NCBI GenBank assembly: GCA_951799425.1
Contig: OX637397.1
Coordinates: 10,467,064-10,531,063, forward strand
Source: Ilex aquifolium
Taxonomy: Eukaryota > Streptophyta > Magnoliopsida > Aquifoliales > Aquifoliaceae
Direction: 5' to 3'
DNA length: 64,000 bases
In this document: positions 1 through 13,547 of the stretch, one piece after another
How positions within the stretch are numbered: position 1 is the first letter of the stretch
Layout: each line of letters opens with the position of its first letter
The notes under the pieces: model-generated
What the model saw: only the letters and a program-made list of their open reading frames with translations
Database searches by the model: none
What the model was told of the DNA's origin: nothing
Translations under genes and position numbers: made by a program

Positions 1-1126
1 GCAGAGGGTGAAGGAAAAAGTCTGTTTCGAGGGGAATTAGCCGTGCTATTAGAATATCATCTGTAGATAGTGTACTAATTGAGAAACCTGGAAAACATAC
101 TGTTTAGTTACTAGTTAGTACCAAGAAAATTTTTAAGTACATGCTATAACTAGATTCATACAAACTGATTCTGTGGAATGCGAAAAAATTGTCTGAAGAT
201 ATATGAATCATTTATTTATGCTGGAATATTGCAGTTTTTGTTGTGGAATAGCATTGGGCTTGGTTTTGGATTAGAAAAAAAAATACTAAATGGAGTTCTT
301 TATTTTCAGATTTTTAAACAGAATTTATGTTGTATCAAACATAAAAAAAAAAAAAAAAAATGTTGTATCAAACATGTATACCATTTAGATGGAAAAAGGC
401 AGCAATTACCTCCTTAGAACATTTTGTCAGACATAAAATCTTGCAGTCGAAATTGATAACTGAAAATGATGAGTAAATTATCTAAGTAATATTGTGCTAG
501 AGGAAGATTTATAGTCATTTCAGCTAACTTTGAAAGATTCTGTATATAAGGAACCTTCGAGAGATGATTCAATAATCATTTGGAATATTTTCATTCTCTG
601 AGGACAATTTAACCTAAGCACAATAGGTAGAGAATTTCAAATTTGTGGTTAACCCTCCTTCTCATTCATTAAATTTTATGATTTTCTCAAAATGTTTGTT
701 TATGTGTTCATTCATCTCATTGCCAGTTATGAAATTCATATTCTAATCATTAAAGTCATCTCCCTGGACGTGTTAGTAACAACTTGCTCTTCCCCTAATT
801 TAATAGGTATTCTGTTTGTTTCTTTGTACCACTAGTACAATCTCTTTTTATTTGCAAAGCATTCAAAGTTTGCTCGTCTCTTTTGTTGATGGCAGAGCAC
901 CCAGTTCTACATTTTCACCATGGCAACGTACTTATCAGCATTTTTGCGATGCTTAAGGCTTTTATAATCTCAAATTCTCAATGCGATCTCTTCCGAGCTG
1001 TAGTTATACATCCAGTGTTTATTCAATATATATATATTTTTTATCATGTTATGTGGCCTATTTGAAGCTGATTTGCTAACTTTGAATGAAACAAAAAAGA
1101 TTAATTCTTCATATTTCATATTCTAG

Positions 1127-4100
1127 GGTCTTGAAAAAGCAAAAAAGGATGGAGAAGATCAAATGAATTTGTCACATGCACATGAAGACTCGAAGTTCAA
1201 GGTTTTGTTCATTCTATCTTCAAGTGTATATCTGTTTGCTTTCAGTTTGATTAATGACCTTAGAAAACATGAACTTAATCTATTCTCAGAATAAAACTTT
1301 GAAGTTTGAACTCGTCAATGTTATGAGGCCCTACTAATTTGAAAAATGTCTTGCAATCCCCTATGGACTTCCAATATATTTTGTAACTACCTAAATGTTT
1401 CTCTACTATAAATAAAAGAGTGCTGGGTAACACAACTATACACAAATTATTCCTCTCAATATCTCCTCTCTTCCTCTCTTAGTTAAACCCTAAGTTTATC
1501 ATTTAGCTATGAAATATCATCTTGATGGTTCATTTGAGTATTTTGAAGGCACGCTTGGTTTCCAATGCTAAAACCAGACATATGGTGTGGATTGCTGTGA
1601 GACTTTCTCCTTTTGCTCGTCTTAATTCTCTTAGAGTTTTTATTTATGTTGCGGTCAGTTGTGACTAACCTTTGTATCAATTGAACATAAATAATGTTTT
1701 TTTACACAACGATCTACAAGAGGAGGTATATATGAATCCCAGGTTATGTTATTCCTGGTCATGAATAATTAGTGTGCTATTTAAAGAAAGCACTGTATGA
1801 CTTGAAATAGTTAATACATGCTTGGTTTGATGAGTTCAGTATAGTGGTAATTCAATTTGGCTTATTGCATTTTATTTTAGATCATTTAGTTTTTATTCGT
1901 CAGTCTTGTGCAGGTGATAATATTGTTATTGTTTATGTTGATGACATTATCATTAGTGGTAATGACTTAGATGGAATTGACTACTTCAAGATCGATTTGG
2001 GAAAACAATTTCATACTAAAGATTTAGGTCTTCTTCAATACTTCTTAGGGATTGAAGTTGTTAGGTCAAATGAGGGTATCATTTTGTGCTAAAGGAAATA
2101 TGTATTAGATTTACTATATAAAACTAGTACTCTTGGTGTGCGTCCATGTTGATACTCCCATGGACTCTATAATGAAGTTAAATTTGGAGAGTGGAGAAAT
2201 TTTTGATGGTATACGGCGTTATCGGAGTTTAGTTGGTAAGGTGATTTATCTTATCGTTACACGTCCAGATATTACATATGCTGTTAGTGTGGTTATTAGT
2301 TCATGCATACTTTTCGTAAACCTCATTGGCAAACTATCTTCGAATATTTCGGTATTTGCAATGGGCTCCTGGAAAAAAAGATTATATATCATCCATAACT
2401 GTTATTGGTTTTTCTGACCCTGATTAGGCTGGGTAATCATAGCGATATATGATCTACTTCTAGCTATTGTACGTTATGAGCCCATTTTTCACTTCGTGAT
2501 ATGAGAATTAATATGTTTTCCCCTATGAAGATGCATCGTGACAACCAAACAACTATTTTTATTGCAAGTAATCCAATATTTCATGAACGTACAAAACATA
2601 TTGAGGTGGATTACCATTTCATATGAGATATCTTGATACGAAAAAAGATTATCATTTCATATATCAAGTCTGATGATCCGTTGGTGACATTTTTACCAAG
2701 CCTTTAACTCAGTTTGCCTTCAGTAGTTCATGTTCTAGATTGGATATTTTTTATTTTTATGCTCCAGCTTGAGGGGGAGTGTTCCAATTCTTGTTTTTCT
2801 TTTTTTGCTTTTTTGTATTAGTGATAGTTAATGAGTTTAGGGTAATATTGTAATTACCTACATGTTTCTCTATTATAAATAAGAGGATGTAGGGCAACAC
2901 AGCCGTACACAGATTATTGCTCTTAATTTCTCTTCTCTCTTCCTCTCTCTGTTAAACTCTAATATCAAGTTTACCATTTAACTATATTGTTGACTCTGCA
3001 ATCAACAAAATAAAATGATTAAAGCATTAAAAAATAAAATTAGTGGAGATGTAATGACACCCTGTATATCTAGTTCTAGTGCTACTCCTGATGGTTCGTA
3101 GTTGTACTATTGAATCAGTTGGTTAAATGATTTACTTTTCCTGTCCTCTTTTGTGGCTTAGAAAAAGCAGTCATCTGATGTTATCTTTGTATCATAAAGA
3201 TTTTGGAACTCAGTCATCGGATTGAGAGGAACAAAACGACTTTGAAGTCATTGCAGGACCTTGACTGCATTTTCAAAAGGTACATTTTCCATAATGGGCT
3301 TTTAGAATCTATATTCTTTGTATACTTTCCAGTTGCTTGAGACATTTTTGTTTTGTAATATTTTCAGGCTTGAGGCCGTAGAAAAGAGTGAGGATACATT
3401 GACAGGTCTTAAAGTAATAGAATTTGAAGGAAACCACATTAGATTGTCTTTGAGGACATATGTTACAAAACCAGAAGGTTTGTTGAGCCAACAAAAAATA
3501 GAAGATACAATTGAGCGTTTGGAACAGAATCATGAACTGTTAATTGAAGTTGTAGATGGAATGATGGAGCTAAAGAATGTGGAGGTATGGCCCTTTTGCT
3601 TGTGAAAGATAACCTTATGATGTGGCCTATCAGCTTGATGTTTTTCTAGTATGATGTTAAATTTTAAAATACACTCTTAACTGTTGACATCATATTGGCA
3701 ATCAATGGGAATTTGAATGAGTCATGATTAAAATATTTTGGGTTTATCACTAGAAGCCACCTCAGCATGGTAAAGAAAAAGGACAAGGAGATTTTTTTTC
3801 TAATTCTCAGAGACATGTACAGTTGCTGGGGCCTTTTATGACCACCACTTATAGCTTATGTGAAGTATGCGGCGCATTGGTCCTGTAGTCCACAAAATTA
3901 TCAGCATTTTCTCCTTTTTTCTTCTTCCTTTTCTTTTCCATAATAATTTTTTCTGTATTTGTGGATCTCATTCAAGATGTGAATTTTATAACTTAAAAGG
4001 ATTTTATAAAATTGAACTGGATATCTGTTGGTCATGTCACACTTAAAAAGGATTTTCCGAATTTCCATTGCTTATCCATAGTGGACCAGCCTTAGAGGTT

Positions 4101-7100
4101 AGTGCACAGGAATTGATAACCACAAGGACCAGGCTTTATTAAGTCAAGTCAAGATGTGGGGGGGGCACTAAGCCCTTCTTTTGTTGCTTAATAGTGTATT
4201 CAAATAGAAAAAAATTAAAACAGTTTATTTCTGTAAGTTAATATCTTCTAGCTCTTTTGGGGCACATCACCTTAACCATGAAAATGAATTCTTTAACTGG
4301 AGATTTGTTTGAACACATGCTGGCTTAATGACATCGTACATTATCTATAGATGTTATCATGACATCACTAAAATGGTTAAATGTGTTTTGTATTAAAAAG
4401 AACAAGGGAGCTTTAATTATTACTCTTGGGAAACTGGAGGATTTAAGGTATTAAAGTTTCATATCGTGACAGGAGGCAACTGGTTCAGTTGTTAAAATTC
4501 CAACCAGTAACTTTGAGGTTGTGGGTTCAAATCTTAGAGCAGTCACTTTGTGTAGGTTGGGTTTGTACCCAATTTATCCATCCTAGATACCCATTAGTGA
4601 GAACTAAGCTGAGTGTTATATATATACAAAAATTTGTTGAAGTTTCATATGATTCCTACTTTTATGTTTTGTTGTGTGTTCTCTTAGCATCCGCTCTCCT
4701 ACTCTTCAGCTTGTTTGTTTTATTTGTTTATGCCTTGGGTTTTTCCCTTGCTGACCTTTGATTCAAAAGCCATGTTATTTTAAGTATGTTATTTGGATTG
4801 ATGAGTCATGTTCTCACTAACTTATTACCAATTTTATGTCCTCTTAAGCGATTGTTAATGCTCTTCTTGATGTTCCAGATTTTCCCCAATGATGTATACA
4901 TAGGTGAAATTATTGATGCTGTAAAGTCTTTCAGGTTTGTTTTTTTCATTATTTATCCTTTTGTTTTTTAACTTCAATGCATTGGTAGCATAGCTGTACC
5001 ATAACTGCATGCAGCATGGAAATTTGAATGATCTTTATCTGTCTTGACATGAGAGTTTCTGCCGCACTAAATATTGCCAACATGGGTTGAATACTTGGAG
5101 TTAAATTTCAAAATAGTACAAGTGGTCAGCATAGGCCAAATATGCAGTATCTATGTTTTTCTTTTTTGTTGGCAGTGACTGGGGTTTTCTTTCTTTTCTT
5201 TTCTTTTTTTTTGGGGGTGGGGGTCTAGTTGTATTCATTCTGGTCTTCAGTGTTGGATCTCATGTACTATTTGAACGATTCCGTTTAGATAATTTTTCTA
5301 AGGACATCTTCAAAATTGTCTAAATGCTGCTAGAGCATTATTATGAATGCTATCAAGTGTCACAGGGGCTCATGTTAAAGTATTGTTGAATTTTGCAGCC
5401 ACTTACTTTAATCATGGTAGCAATTCAAATTTAGAGTACTAAATCTATCCTTGCTGAAATTCTATTTTTTTTAAAATGGTGATGAAATTGAAGAATATTT
5501 AAGTTTAGAAGTAGATTTTGGTTTGTGATTGGAGTCTAGGTTTGTTGTTTTCCTTTTCCCCCTGCGGATGATATCAAATAATTCATGAAGTACTAAAGCA
5601 AAAAGCTACCCAAGGCCTTCCTAACTAACGTATATCTCAACCTCAATCACCTAACCCATGCCTGCCTGTTTAGACTAAGTTCTCATTGGGTTCTCTACGT
5701 CATACCTCCGATTCTGATATGGCTGTTTTTACTATCAGAGCATTCATCAAAGTTGTTCATTGTCCCCCTAGGAGACGGATTTCATCAAATAAAAACCTGG
5801 TATGCTGCACTTTAGGAGAGCTTATGCAGCTTAGTCCGTCAAAATCAAAGTAAAGATACACCTTCAAATTCAAAAGGACGACTAGTGCAAAGAACAGGAC
5901 ACTGTCCTCTATCCTAGATTTCCTTGGGAGCAGATACTTTGCATTTGAAGATTCTAGAGCCTCTTTCAGTTTAAACAACCCTACTTGCCATAATGACACA
6001 GTGCCTTGAAGTTGTAGCTTATTTCTCTCACTATGGGAATCATTATCTCTAGTAATGAGTGAATGAGTGGATATCTATTGGAGTCACCTAATTGATGCCC
6101 AATTAAGCGAAGAGCATCTTCCAAATATTTATGAGAATGAGCAGTGGATGAAAACAATATGGCTAAGGGTTGTTTTGCAGTGGATATAATTATATGACTA
6201 AGGGTTGATTTGGTTTTTGGTGAGGATCTCATGAAGTATAGTTTATAATGATGCTTAAGTGAGCTGAGATGTAGGTTTAGTTTTGTGATTGTCATGCATT
6301 GATAGCAAACTACTTCAAATTGGGACTTTCATAGCTTCTATAACCTGGTATCCCAGTTTCTCTGGTCCAGAGATGCTTAAGATTGTGGAGATCATCACTT
6401 CAATCAATTTAGTTTCTTCACTCTGGCAAATGCTTCTGTATAAGTATGAAATACCCTGTTTGTAGTTCTACGACTTATTTGACTGAGTTTTGAGTCTCTC
6501 TCTGTGAGTCACTTTATGTTCTACTTCATTCCAGATTAGTCGTCATCATTATCTTTTTCTATCTTCCCATGTTTCTCTTGCCTCCACTTTTTGATTCTTC
6601 TTTAAATTTCCTTTCTTGCTTTTACTGATGCTATCTTTTTTGTAGATTTAGTAGTTGCATCATTTTTCTTTGATATGTTTTAGATTGTCTTAGTTGTCAA
6701 CCATATTCTTTTTTATCAAATCAAAAGTCAATCCACTTTTACTGCTTCTTCATTTTCTTTTAGTTTACTTTCTTGCTCTTACTAATGCCATCTTTTTACG
6801 AGATTTTGTTGTTGGATCCTTTTCTTTAATATCTTGTGGAATGTCTTAGCTTCCAACCATGTTCTTTTTGATCAAATCAAAGGAAGTGCACCGGTTCCTC
6901 CTCCCAATCCCCCCAACCAAAAAAATGAAGGCATCTTGGTGCATTGTTTTCCGAAATTCCTTTTTCTCTTGTATATGTCATCATACTGTTGAGGGAAGTC
7001 TAAGAATCTTAAATAGAAAGAACATGAAGATCGAGAAGTGTAGTATTTACATACACGGAGATATATAAGTGGTTAATTACATGATAGTATGTCTTTCCTC

Positions 7101-10100
7101 TCTTAAAATGATACTACTGGCAAGCAAAATCAACACTATTTATTCGATTGCATATTTGATACATTCATATTGATTATTGCATTTGTTTTCTGGCTATGTA
7201 AATCAGTTGGAGTGCTTCCAGGCATCTGTTTTCACCTTTGCCAGTGCTGGAGACTAGGTCTCCTTTGGAGTGGTTTGTAAGAAGAGTCCAAGATAGAATT
7301 GTTCTGTCCACATTAAGGCGATTCGTGGTGAAGTGTGCAAATAAGTCAAGGTCAGAGTTGTCAGACAAATCTTATATTTTCTACACATAGTAGTTTAAGT
7401 TCTGGAATTTTAGTACAGGTATTATTTGACTTATTTATTTAATTTTACTTGCTCTCTTGATTACACTAACTTGCTATTAAAGTTACAGAACTTTTCGTGT
7501 TATAATTTGAGATGGAAAGTTGTTTTGTTTTCTGATTTCTGAGGCATACATCCTTTTTTCAAAAATTCAGACTTCATCTGATCATGTAAACAGGGGGAAT
7601 GTTTGTAAATTGGAGCAAAATGGATAAAATTTGGAACACATTTTTTTTTCTAGATATAAAATCAGATAAATGTTAATAGAAAGGTAAGCTTGGGATGAAC
7701 AGACAGCATTGAGGCCAAATCATCTGCCCAAACATTAAGATAGTGTTGTTGAATACCCGAAATTAAGTCATGAAGGTATAAGTAACTGTTTCTTATCTTC
7801 TTGTTAAGAGATTCCCAAGGTAAACATCAACTTTAATTCTTGCCATACAAGTTCACAAACCCTACAATTCTTGTTCCATCATAAACACTGAAGGCCATTA
7901 TTAGAAACCGTTTTCATCCATGAAACAAACCACAAGACAGTACTAAAAGCCCTATTATTCCTTTGCCCAATATCAAGTTTTGTGTCAAAACTTGTTGGGC
8001 AGTGTTTCCGCACTTTTCCTTTATCAGAATGGCCACTTTGTACAATTAAAACAAGTATGAGGTAGCTCGGCCTTAATGCTATTTCTCCTTGACCTCTAGT
8101 TGATGGGAAACTGTAATTTTTTTACATTTGTTTGAAATCCAAACCCATTTTGAATAGGTTTAGATAATCGGTCCAACACATGTGCAAGGTTGGAAAATGA
8201 GCCCACTTCTCAATCAGTTGTTGTAAATACTCTTATCAAATCTCTTATCCATCTTCTGGAGACTATACTTGAATACCCTTTCTTATTGGGTTTTTTGAGC
8301 ACAATCACTTGTAACCATCACAGGCACTCCTTTGAGTACTTGGATAGAGATGAGATAATAGTAGCTCATATGGCTGGTGGAGTTGAAGCTTTCATAAAGT
8401 TGTCTCAAGGTTGGCCTTTATCAGATTCTGCACTCAAGTTAATGTCTCTCAAGAGCTCAAGTCATTCGAAAGAAATATCTTTAAGCTTTCTTTGCAAGGT
8501 TGAGGTGAGTTGTGTTCTTCGTTTACTTTTTGTTTTCAAATAGGTAGTATTGTTATTCCAGTTTAAAGGGTGCCTTATATTTAATTGTCATTTGCCCACA
8601 TGGTTGCTGGAATAGGCAAATAATAACGCAGGTCACATATATTTGTTTGTTAAAATTATTATTAATATAAGATAGTCACTCAAATCCCTCTGTGATCGTT
8701 CTGATTTTGATCTTAACTGCTGGATTTTGGAATGCAAACCCTATCTCCACACATGCCACTTGCAAGTTGCAAGAACATAGAACCCAATTATTTTTGTGCC
8801 TATCTAAGGTATTTATGTATGTATATAATTGGAAGACTCAGGAGGATTGAGTTATTTTGGACTCATTAATCTTGGGTAAAGATAGATCCTTTAAATTAGA
8901 AGGCTTAATATCATGTGATCTTATTATGGTTGCCGTTGGAGATTCTGTGAGCCTCTCTAGTTGTGGGTTATACACAACTGTATGAGGTTGATGTCTGTAT
9001 ATGCTTACGAGTCTTGCATTGGCTATGGAACGCAAATTTACCATAATGGATATCATCATATCAAGTAGCAGGCAAATAAATCTATCTGCTTTCATTATCA
9101 TATATGATATAGGGAGAAGATTGGAATGTTTTCAGTAGAAGTCAAAGGGGATGAAGTGAGATTTAATAAAAACTCAAGGTGATGGTATACTTAGTGAAAT
9201 AAACTAAGAAGTACGGATATAAGATACGAGCATGATACGATACGAATACGGCGATACGGCAAAACTCCAAAAAATAGGATTCGAGTACGGCCAAGATACG
9301 TCTATAAATATATATATATTTTGTATTTTTACTATTATGTAATGACTTAAAAGCTATAATTTTTAGTGATTTTTTGACAATAATAAACAACATTAGCCTG
9401 TTTTTATTTTAAACAAATTACCTATCGTCTCATTATGGTATATCTACAAGGTGAAGTTGATTAATTAAAGGAATAAGAATCAACATTTAACTAGATTATT
9501 TACTTAGAAGTATTTGTTGCTAAGATTATAGAGTAATCAACTCATTTATACTATTTGGACATGTGATAATGTGTAATACTTGGAAAACACTTGTGTTTTT
9601 TCAAAGTCATATGGATTTTTGTTGATGTATTGCATTGTATGTGAAATTAAAAGGAAGGGGTAAAGATTAAAATTAAAAATTATACATACTTATCTGGATA
9701 TAGAAGTATCCACGAAGTATTCATATATTTTATTTATTATTGGGTATGTTTGGTTTGTGTCTGATACGTATCATCGAGTATTTGATGAGTATCGTATCCA
9801 ATACAGATACTTCGACCTTAACGAAGTATCATGCTTCATAGGAAATAAACAAAGAGATTATTTACAAAAATAAAGAAAAGATAAAACTGTAGTATTACAG
9901 TCTCAAAGGCATTTTCTGTTATTCCTAGAGGTATACTATTCATCTCACCTTGGTATCACTTTTTGTCGTTTCTGGCATTGTACACTAAACATAGGCAAAT
10001 GCAAGATACTATGTATTGTCAGCAAAAGAAACTAGGGGTCATTACAGTCTAATTAAGTGGAAGGGTTAAACATGTGAACTCTTGTTTAGGGACGTAGTCG

Positions 10101-11785
10101 AGGATTAGGGGTGTCGATGGGTTGGGTTTGGGTCAGATTTTAATCTATCCACTCCTAACTGTTGTAAATGGTTTTAGTTCCATGTATAGGTGTGACTTGG
10201 AACATGTGTCCAGATCAGCCATTTCAGATTGTGGGCCTTATTGGTGAATATAAGTTAGGTTGTTTGTGTGAACACAATTTAAAAACCTTTGATATTGAAC
10301 TTGATACTGATCAAAGGGGAAAATTAAAAAACAGGGCATCATCACCCCTCATTATTGGTTAATTTTGTTTGTGTGGACATATAGTTATTAATTTGATCCA
10401 ATTATAAACCTTACTATTTGACAACAGGTGTCAACTAGAAATAACTGTTATTATTTAGGACAACCAATAGAAATTCCAAGAGTGTATAATATACTTTTAA
10501 AAGGGAAGTATTTTAGGGTACCTAGGCCTTATTAGACCTTTCTAGCTGGCAATCGGCTTTAAGTAGAAATAGCAATCTTAGAAATTCCAAGGTATTTGTA
10601 TCTTAGAAATATGATAATGCAAAATGGGAAACTGCAGCTGGAGGCTGGTGTTGTGGTTCATAAGTCCAGGGGATCTGAGGGGAAATATTCCTAAATTACA
10701 GACTAAAATATGAGAAAAGGTTGTTACAAGTTACAACTTATATGTAACCTATCACCATTAGGTCCCCACGGTTTGGCAATCTCATGTATTATGACTCAGG
10801 CACAAAGAAAGGGTACTCTTCAGAGCTTTTATTCCAAGGTGAGCAATGGTGTGCCACAGTAGCTTGAAGGTCACATGCTACATCATGTGACCTCTGTGTC
10901 AAAGATTTTGTTGTTTGAGGAGCATGAATGTATTAGACATCTCCCAGGAATTATTGAAAGTATGATTCCATTGTCTTTAAAGTTATGCATTGAATTTGAT
11001 TGCATATTGAACTGAGGAGTTGGTCAAATAATGTGAAAGTAGAAGAGAGAATTCTATTAATATCTACTTGAAATGTTGGTGGAATTTTGAGTCCTATCAA
11101 TCTCATTGACAGTCTCTCTTGATCCATGGTAATAATATCTTTGTGCACAGTGCAATGGACTGTGTATGGTCTATTGTTCGACTTAGATTCTACAAATGTT
11201 TATTTCCCTCCTGGATCCTTGATTTGGTACTTCGTACTTGGGTTTTAAAAATTTATGAATACCAAGATTTGCTCAATGCAACTCTGCTCAGTAAAACCTG
11301 ATTCCAACTATTTGAGTGGGCTACATGAATGCTATTTCTTCATTGTGCTCTATAAAGGGTCATATTGTCAAAACACTAGCTATTATATCTTTTTAGTATC
11401 TCATTTAGGTTAATTTTGGTCTACATGTACTTTTCAATTACCATAGCCATTTAAGTGATTTTCTTTTTAATTTATCTCCTATTGGTCTTAACTTGAATGA
11501 ATATACTCATTTTTAATTCTCTCTTTTCTTGTTTTGTCACACATCTGTTACATTTTTATTTCACCCACACTTAGTTTCAGAACACCAAAATAGGGATGAT
11601 TAGAAATTTGGTTGACATTATTAATATATTTTCCTTTGGCTGTTAATCTGAAACATCAGGAAGAGGCAAACTCTTTGGATGGACACATACAGCAGAATCT
11701 CTCAAGCTTTGTGGATGCCATTGAAGAAATACTTGTTCGACAAATGCGAGCGGAACTCCAATCTGATGACAGAATTGAAAAATGA
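1127..11785 (+). CDS. C-terminal part of coiled-coil protein, candidate KNL1/Spc105-type kinetochore protein (5' end outside window)
   Basis: Seven exons join in one open frame: 1127-1201, 3200-3279, 3368-3584, 4879-4934, 7207-7350, 8324-8504 and 11660-11785 (stop TGA). Introns are GT-AG and phases agree at each join. The encoded roughly 290 residues start with a charged helix-forming stretch (ILELSHRIERNKTTLKSLQD, then LEAVEKSEDTL). A compact mixed region follows (VEIFPNDVYIGEIIDAVKSF, LEWFVRRVQDRIVLSTLRRF, MAGGVEAFIKLSQGWPLSD), then a final amphipathic helix (FVDAIEEILVRQMRAEL). A coiled coil followed by an RWD-like fold near the C terminus fits the plant KNL1/Spc105 group, which links the Mis12 complex to checkpoint proteins at kinetochores. 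The exon structure is seen directly; the family name comes from recall of plant homologues and is only moderately sure. Another coiled-coil protein is possible. Three mobile elements sit in its introns. I could not support an exon in 1-1126. Confidence 0.6.
1370..2990 (+). mobile_element. Degraded, internally deleted Ty1/copia LTR retrotransposon
   Basis: It lies in an intron of the KNL1-like gene. Two diverged LTR pieces share a 'TATAAATAAgAG' promoter stretch followed by 'cacagattattgctctt'-type sequence: about 1370-1509 (5') and about 2780-2990 (3'). A polypurine tract, TTGAGGGGGAGTG, sits at 2769-2781 just before the 3' LTR. Between the LTRs only the later part of pol remains. It starts at the RT segment normally reading KARLVAKGY. 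The active-site block YVDDIIISGND is at about 1939-1971, and RNase H pieces follow (RPDITYAVS; DNQTTIFIASN; ERTKHIEVDYH). Gag, protease, integrase and the early RT are missing, and several stops break the frame. Confidence 0.85.
4465..4639 (+). mobile_element. tRNA-derived SINE with 11-bp target duplication
   Basis: The 175-bp insert is flanked by the exact direct repeat AAGTTTCATAT (4454-4464 and 4640-4650). A box-A-like motif (TGGTTCAGTTGTT, about 4481) and a box-B-like motif (GTTGTGGGTTCAAATC, about 4519) are spaced as in a tRNA-derived pol III promoter. The 3' end is AT-rich (TATATATATAC). It lies in the intron between exons 3368-3584 and 4879-4934. Confidence 0.85.
6595..6883 (+). repeat. 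Imperfect tandem duplication, about 157-bp period
   Basis: Two diverged copies, about 6595-6728 and 6747-6883, share TTTCTTGCTnTTACTnATGC and end with a common TTTTTnATCAAATCAAA. They lie in an intron of the KNL1-like gene. I see no coding content. Confidence 0.6.
9205..9841. mobile_element. Non-autonomous DNA element with 9-bp target duplication and GATACG-rich ends
   Basis: The exact 9-bp direct repeat GAAATAAAC (9196-9204 and 9842-9850) flanks 637 bp. Both ends are rich in GATACG/CGTATC words, in roughly inverted arrangement: 'gatacgatacgaatacgg' near the left end and 'gatgagtatcgtatcc' near the right. A 9-bp duplication is typical of Mutator-like elements, so this may be a MULE-derived MITE. 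No long ORF is present. It sits in the last, 3.2-kb intron of the KNL1-like gene. Confidence 0.65.
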
Positions 11786-12495
11786 CTGCTATTATCATTT
11801 TGTGAGGACATCCTTTCATTTTCACTATTTGATGTAGGTTTGTTCTTGTACTTCCAATAATGAGATCCTGTTTGTGTGTGTGCCAAATTTTTTTTTACAG
11901 TAGAGGGGCCTGATGATTTGGTTAACTTTAATCCCTTTAGGGGTAGGGTATCATGTTCCCTCTACTTTTTGAATTTCTTTTTTGAATCCACAAAATTTCA
12001 AATTAGACTAAATGATTGGATCAAAAAATGAAGAATTGACATTGCAGAAATGGTCACGTGAATAGGCAAGTGGTCCCTTCCATTAGAAATTCAAATTGTC
12101 GTTTGCAATTGGACTATATACATTCAAATGGGAAATTCTAATTTAGCGTTTTTTTTTTGGGTTCAACAGGTCTGGAGTGTTCGTATTATTTTATGCTAAT
12201 TTTTTTTTTTCAATCTGATCAAAAATAGATTATTCATGTCGAGATAAAAAGTATTTATAAGTGATAAATTTTTCATGGTCTACCATTGAGGGTTGTCAAA
12301 ATACAACTAGAGATCCAAAAAAGATGAAAAATATAATATAGAAATCAATACATTTGTTTATTGCAAAAAATGAACTTAACACAAAATTGCTGGGAGTCAC
12401 TAGTATCCAAGTGTATGATTCAATTCTCCTTTCGCATTGCGTAGTTCTTTCCGACTTTTAGACAAAAAAAAATGAGAATTCTCAAATCTTTCAGG

Positions 12496-12609
12496 TAAAA
12501 TGCAATTCGTTCAAAATAATTTCAACTTTTCATTTCATCTTTCCAAAGAGAGTTGTAAAATGCAATTCGTTCAAAATAATTTCAACTTTTCATTTCATCT
12601 TTCCAAAGA
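12496..12609 (+). repeat. Near-perfect 60-bp tandem duplication
   Basis: Two adjacent copies with a 60-bp period carry an identical stretch of about 55 bp beginning TAAAATGCAATTCGTTC. The surrounding region, 11786-14779, lies between the KNL1-like gene and the trihelix gene. Besides this repeat it holds a SINE and microsatellites, and I see no gene in it. Confidence 0.85.
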
Positions 12610-12957
12610 CAAACTCTCGCCAATAATGTTAGACCGACAAAAAAAAGGTACCAGAACAAGAAGTAAATAATGTGACATTATCATAATGGTGTCATTGATC
12701 CCACTTTAGCACGTTTCAAATTTAAATTTTTTCTCATTATAAAAAATGTCATATCATTTGGCTCATGTTTTTGATCCCTTTTTCCTAGTCAGTCAACGAA
12801 ATTCAAGATGCAATACAATATTTTTAATCTTTCACGCGATAAAGAGAAAAATTTAAAATTCTTTGGGGTGCAAAATATAATTTATCTTAAAACAAAACAT
12901 GAAGGTATTTATTTATTTTTTTGATACCATGGTTCCAAAAAAATAAACTTTTTTTTT

Positions 12958-13225
12958 TGCTTTAACGGTCAGGAGTGTCGGGGCCATGTTACGTATATCT
13001 TGTTTAATCTCTTCCCCGGTTTGGTTAAAGACAGACCAACTCGTATATCTCGTTTAATCTCTTCCTCGGTTTAGTCAAAGATAGACCATCTATGCCAGAA
13101 CTAAAGTATTCATGAGAAATAAATCTCTTATAACTTGACCCCTGGAGTTGCTAAGATTCGAATTTAAGACGTCTGAGTTTACAACTCGTCCCTGTTACCA
13201 CTTGAACTTCCCATTGGGTTCAAAA
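12958..13225 (-). mobile_element. SINE, family A, reverse orientation, with internal duplication
   Basis: Read on the minus strand it begins with a tRNA-like head: box A near the plus-strand ACCACTTGAACT and box B near GATTCGAATTTAAG. It ends with the body shared by the copies at 29459, 54930, 55341, 57105 and 57735. The segment around 'ttaatctcttcc..cggttt' is present twice (about 12998 and 13048), so this copy is longer than its relatives. Confidence 0.7.
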
Positions 13226-13473
13226 AAATAAAACTTCATATTGGAGAAATAATAACAAAAATTACCTTAACCTCTGTGGAACGAGCCACCTGCGATGATA
13301 CAGGATCAACCTCAAATTTTTTGTTGTGGCAAAGGCGAGGATTCAACTCTCTTTCCACATCAACGGCTGGAAATGCCTGATCAGCAGTACTTCCTGTTTC
13401 CTTTAGGTTTGCCATTTTCTTCACACAAAACTAATTGCTCCACCTTAGTATTTCTATCTCTCTTCTCCACCTT

Positions 13474-13482
<9 letters not shown>

Positions 13483-13544
<62 letters not shown>
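13483..13544. repeat. Compound microsatellite (AT)n(GA)n
   Basis: A TA run at about 13487-13506 passes directly into a GA run at 13508-13544. Confidence 0.95.

Positions 13545-13547
<3 letters not shown>

Noticed and set aside
1-118. Possible exon of the KNL1-like gene reading SRGISRAIRISSVDSVLIEK
   Set aside because: The frame has a TGA at positions 9-11 and a stop at 116-118, and I could not place convincing splice sites on both sides.
4480-4540. tRNA gene suggested by box A and box B motifs
   Set aside because: No cloverleaf can be completed and the 11-bp target duplication shows that it is a SINE. The same holds for the heads at 17107 and 54940.
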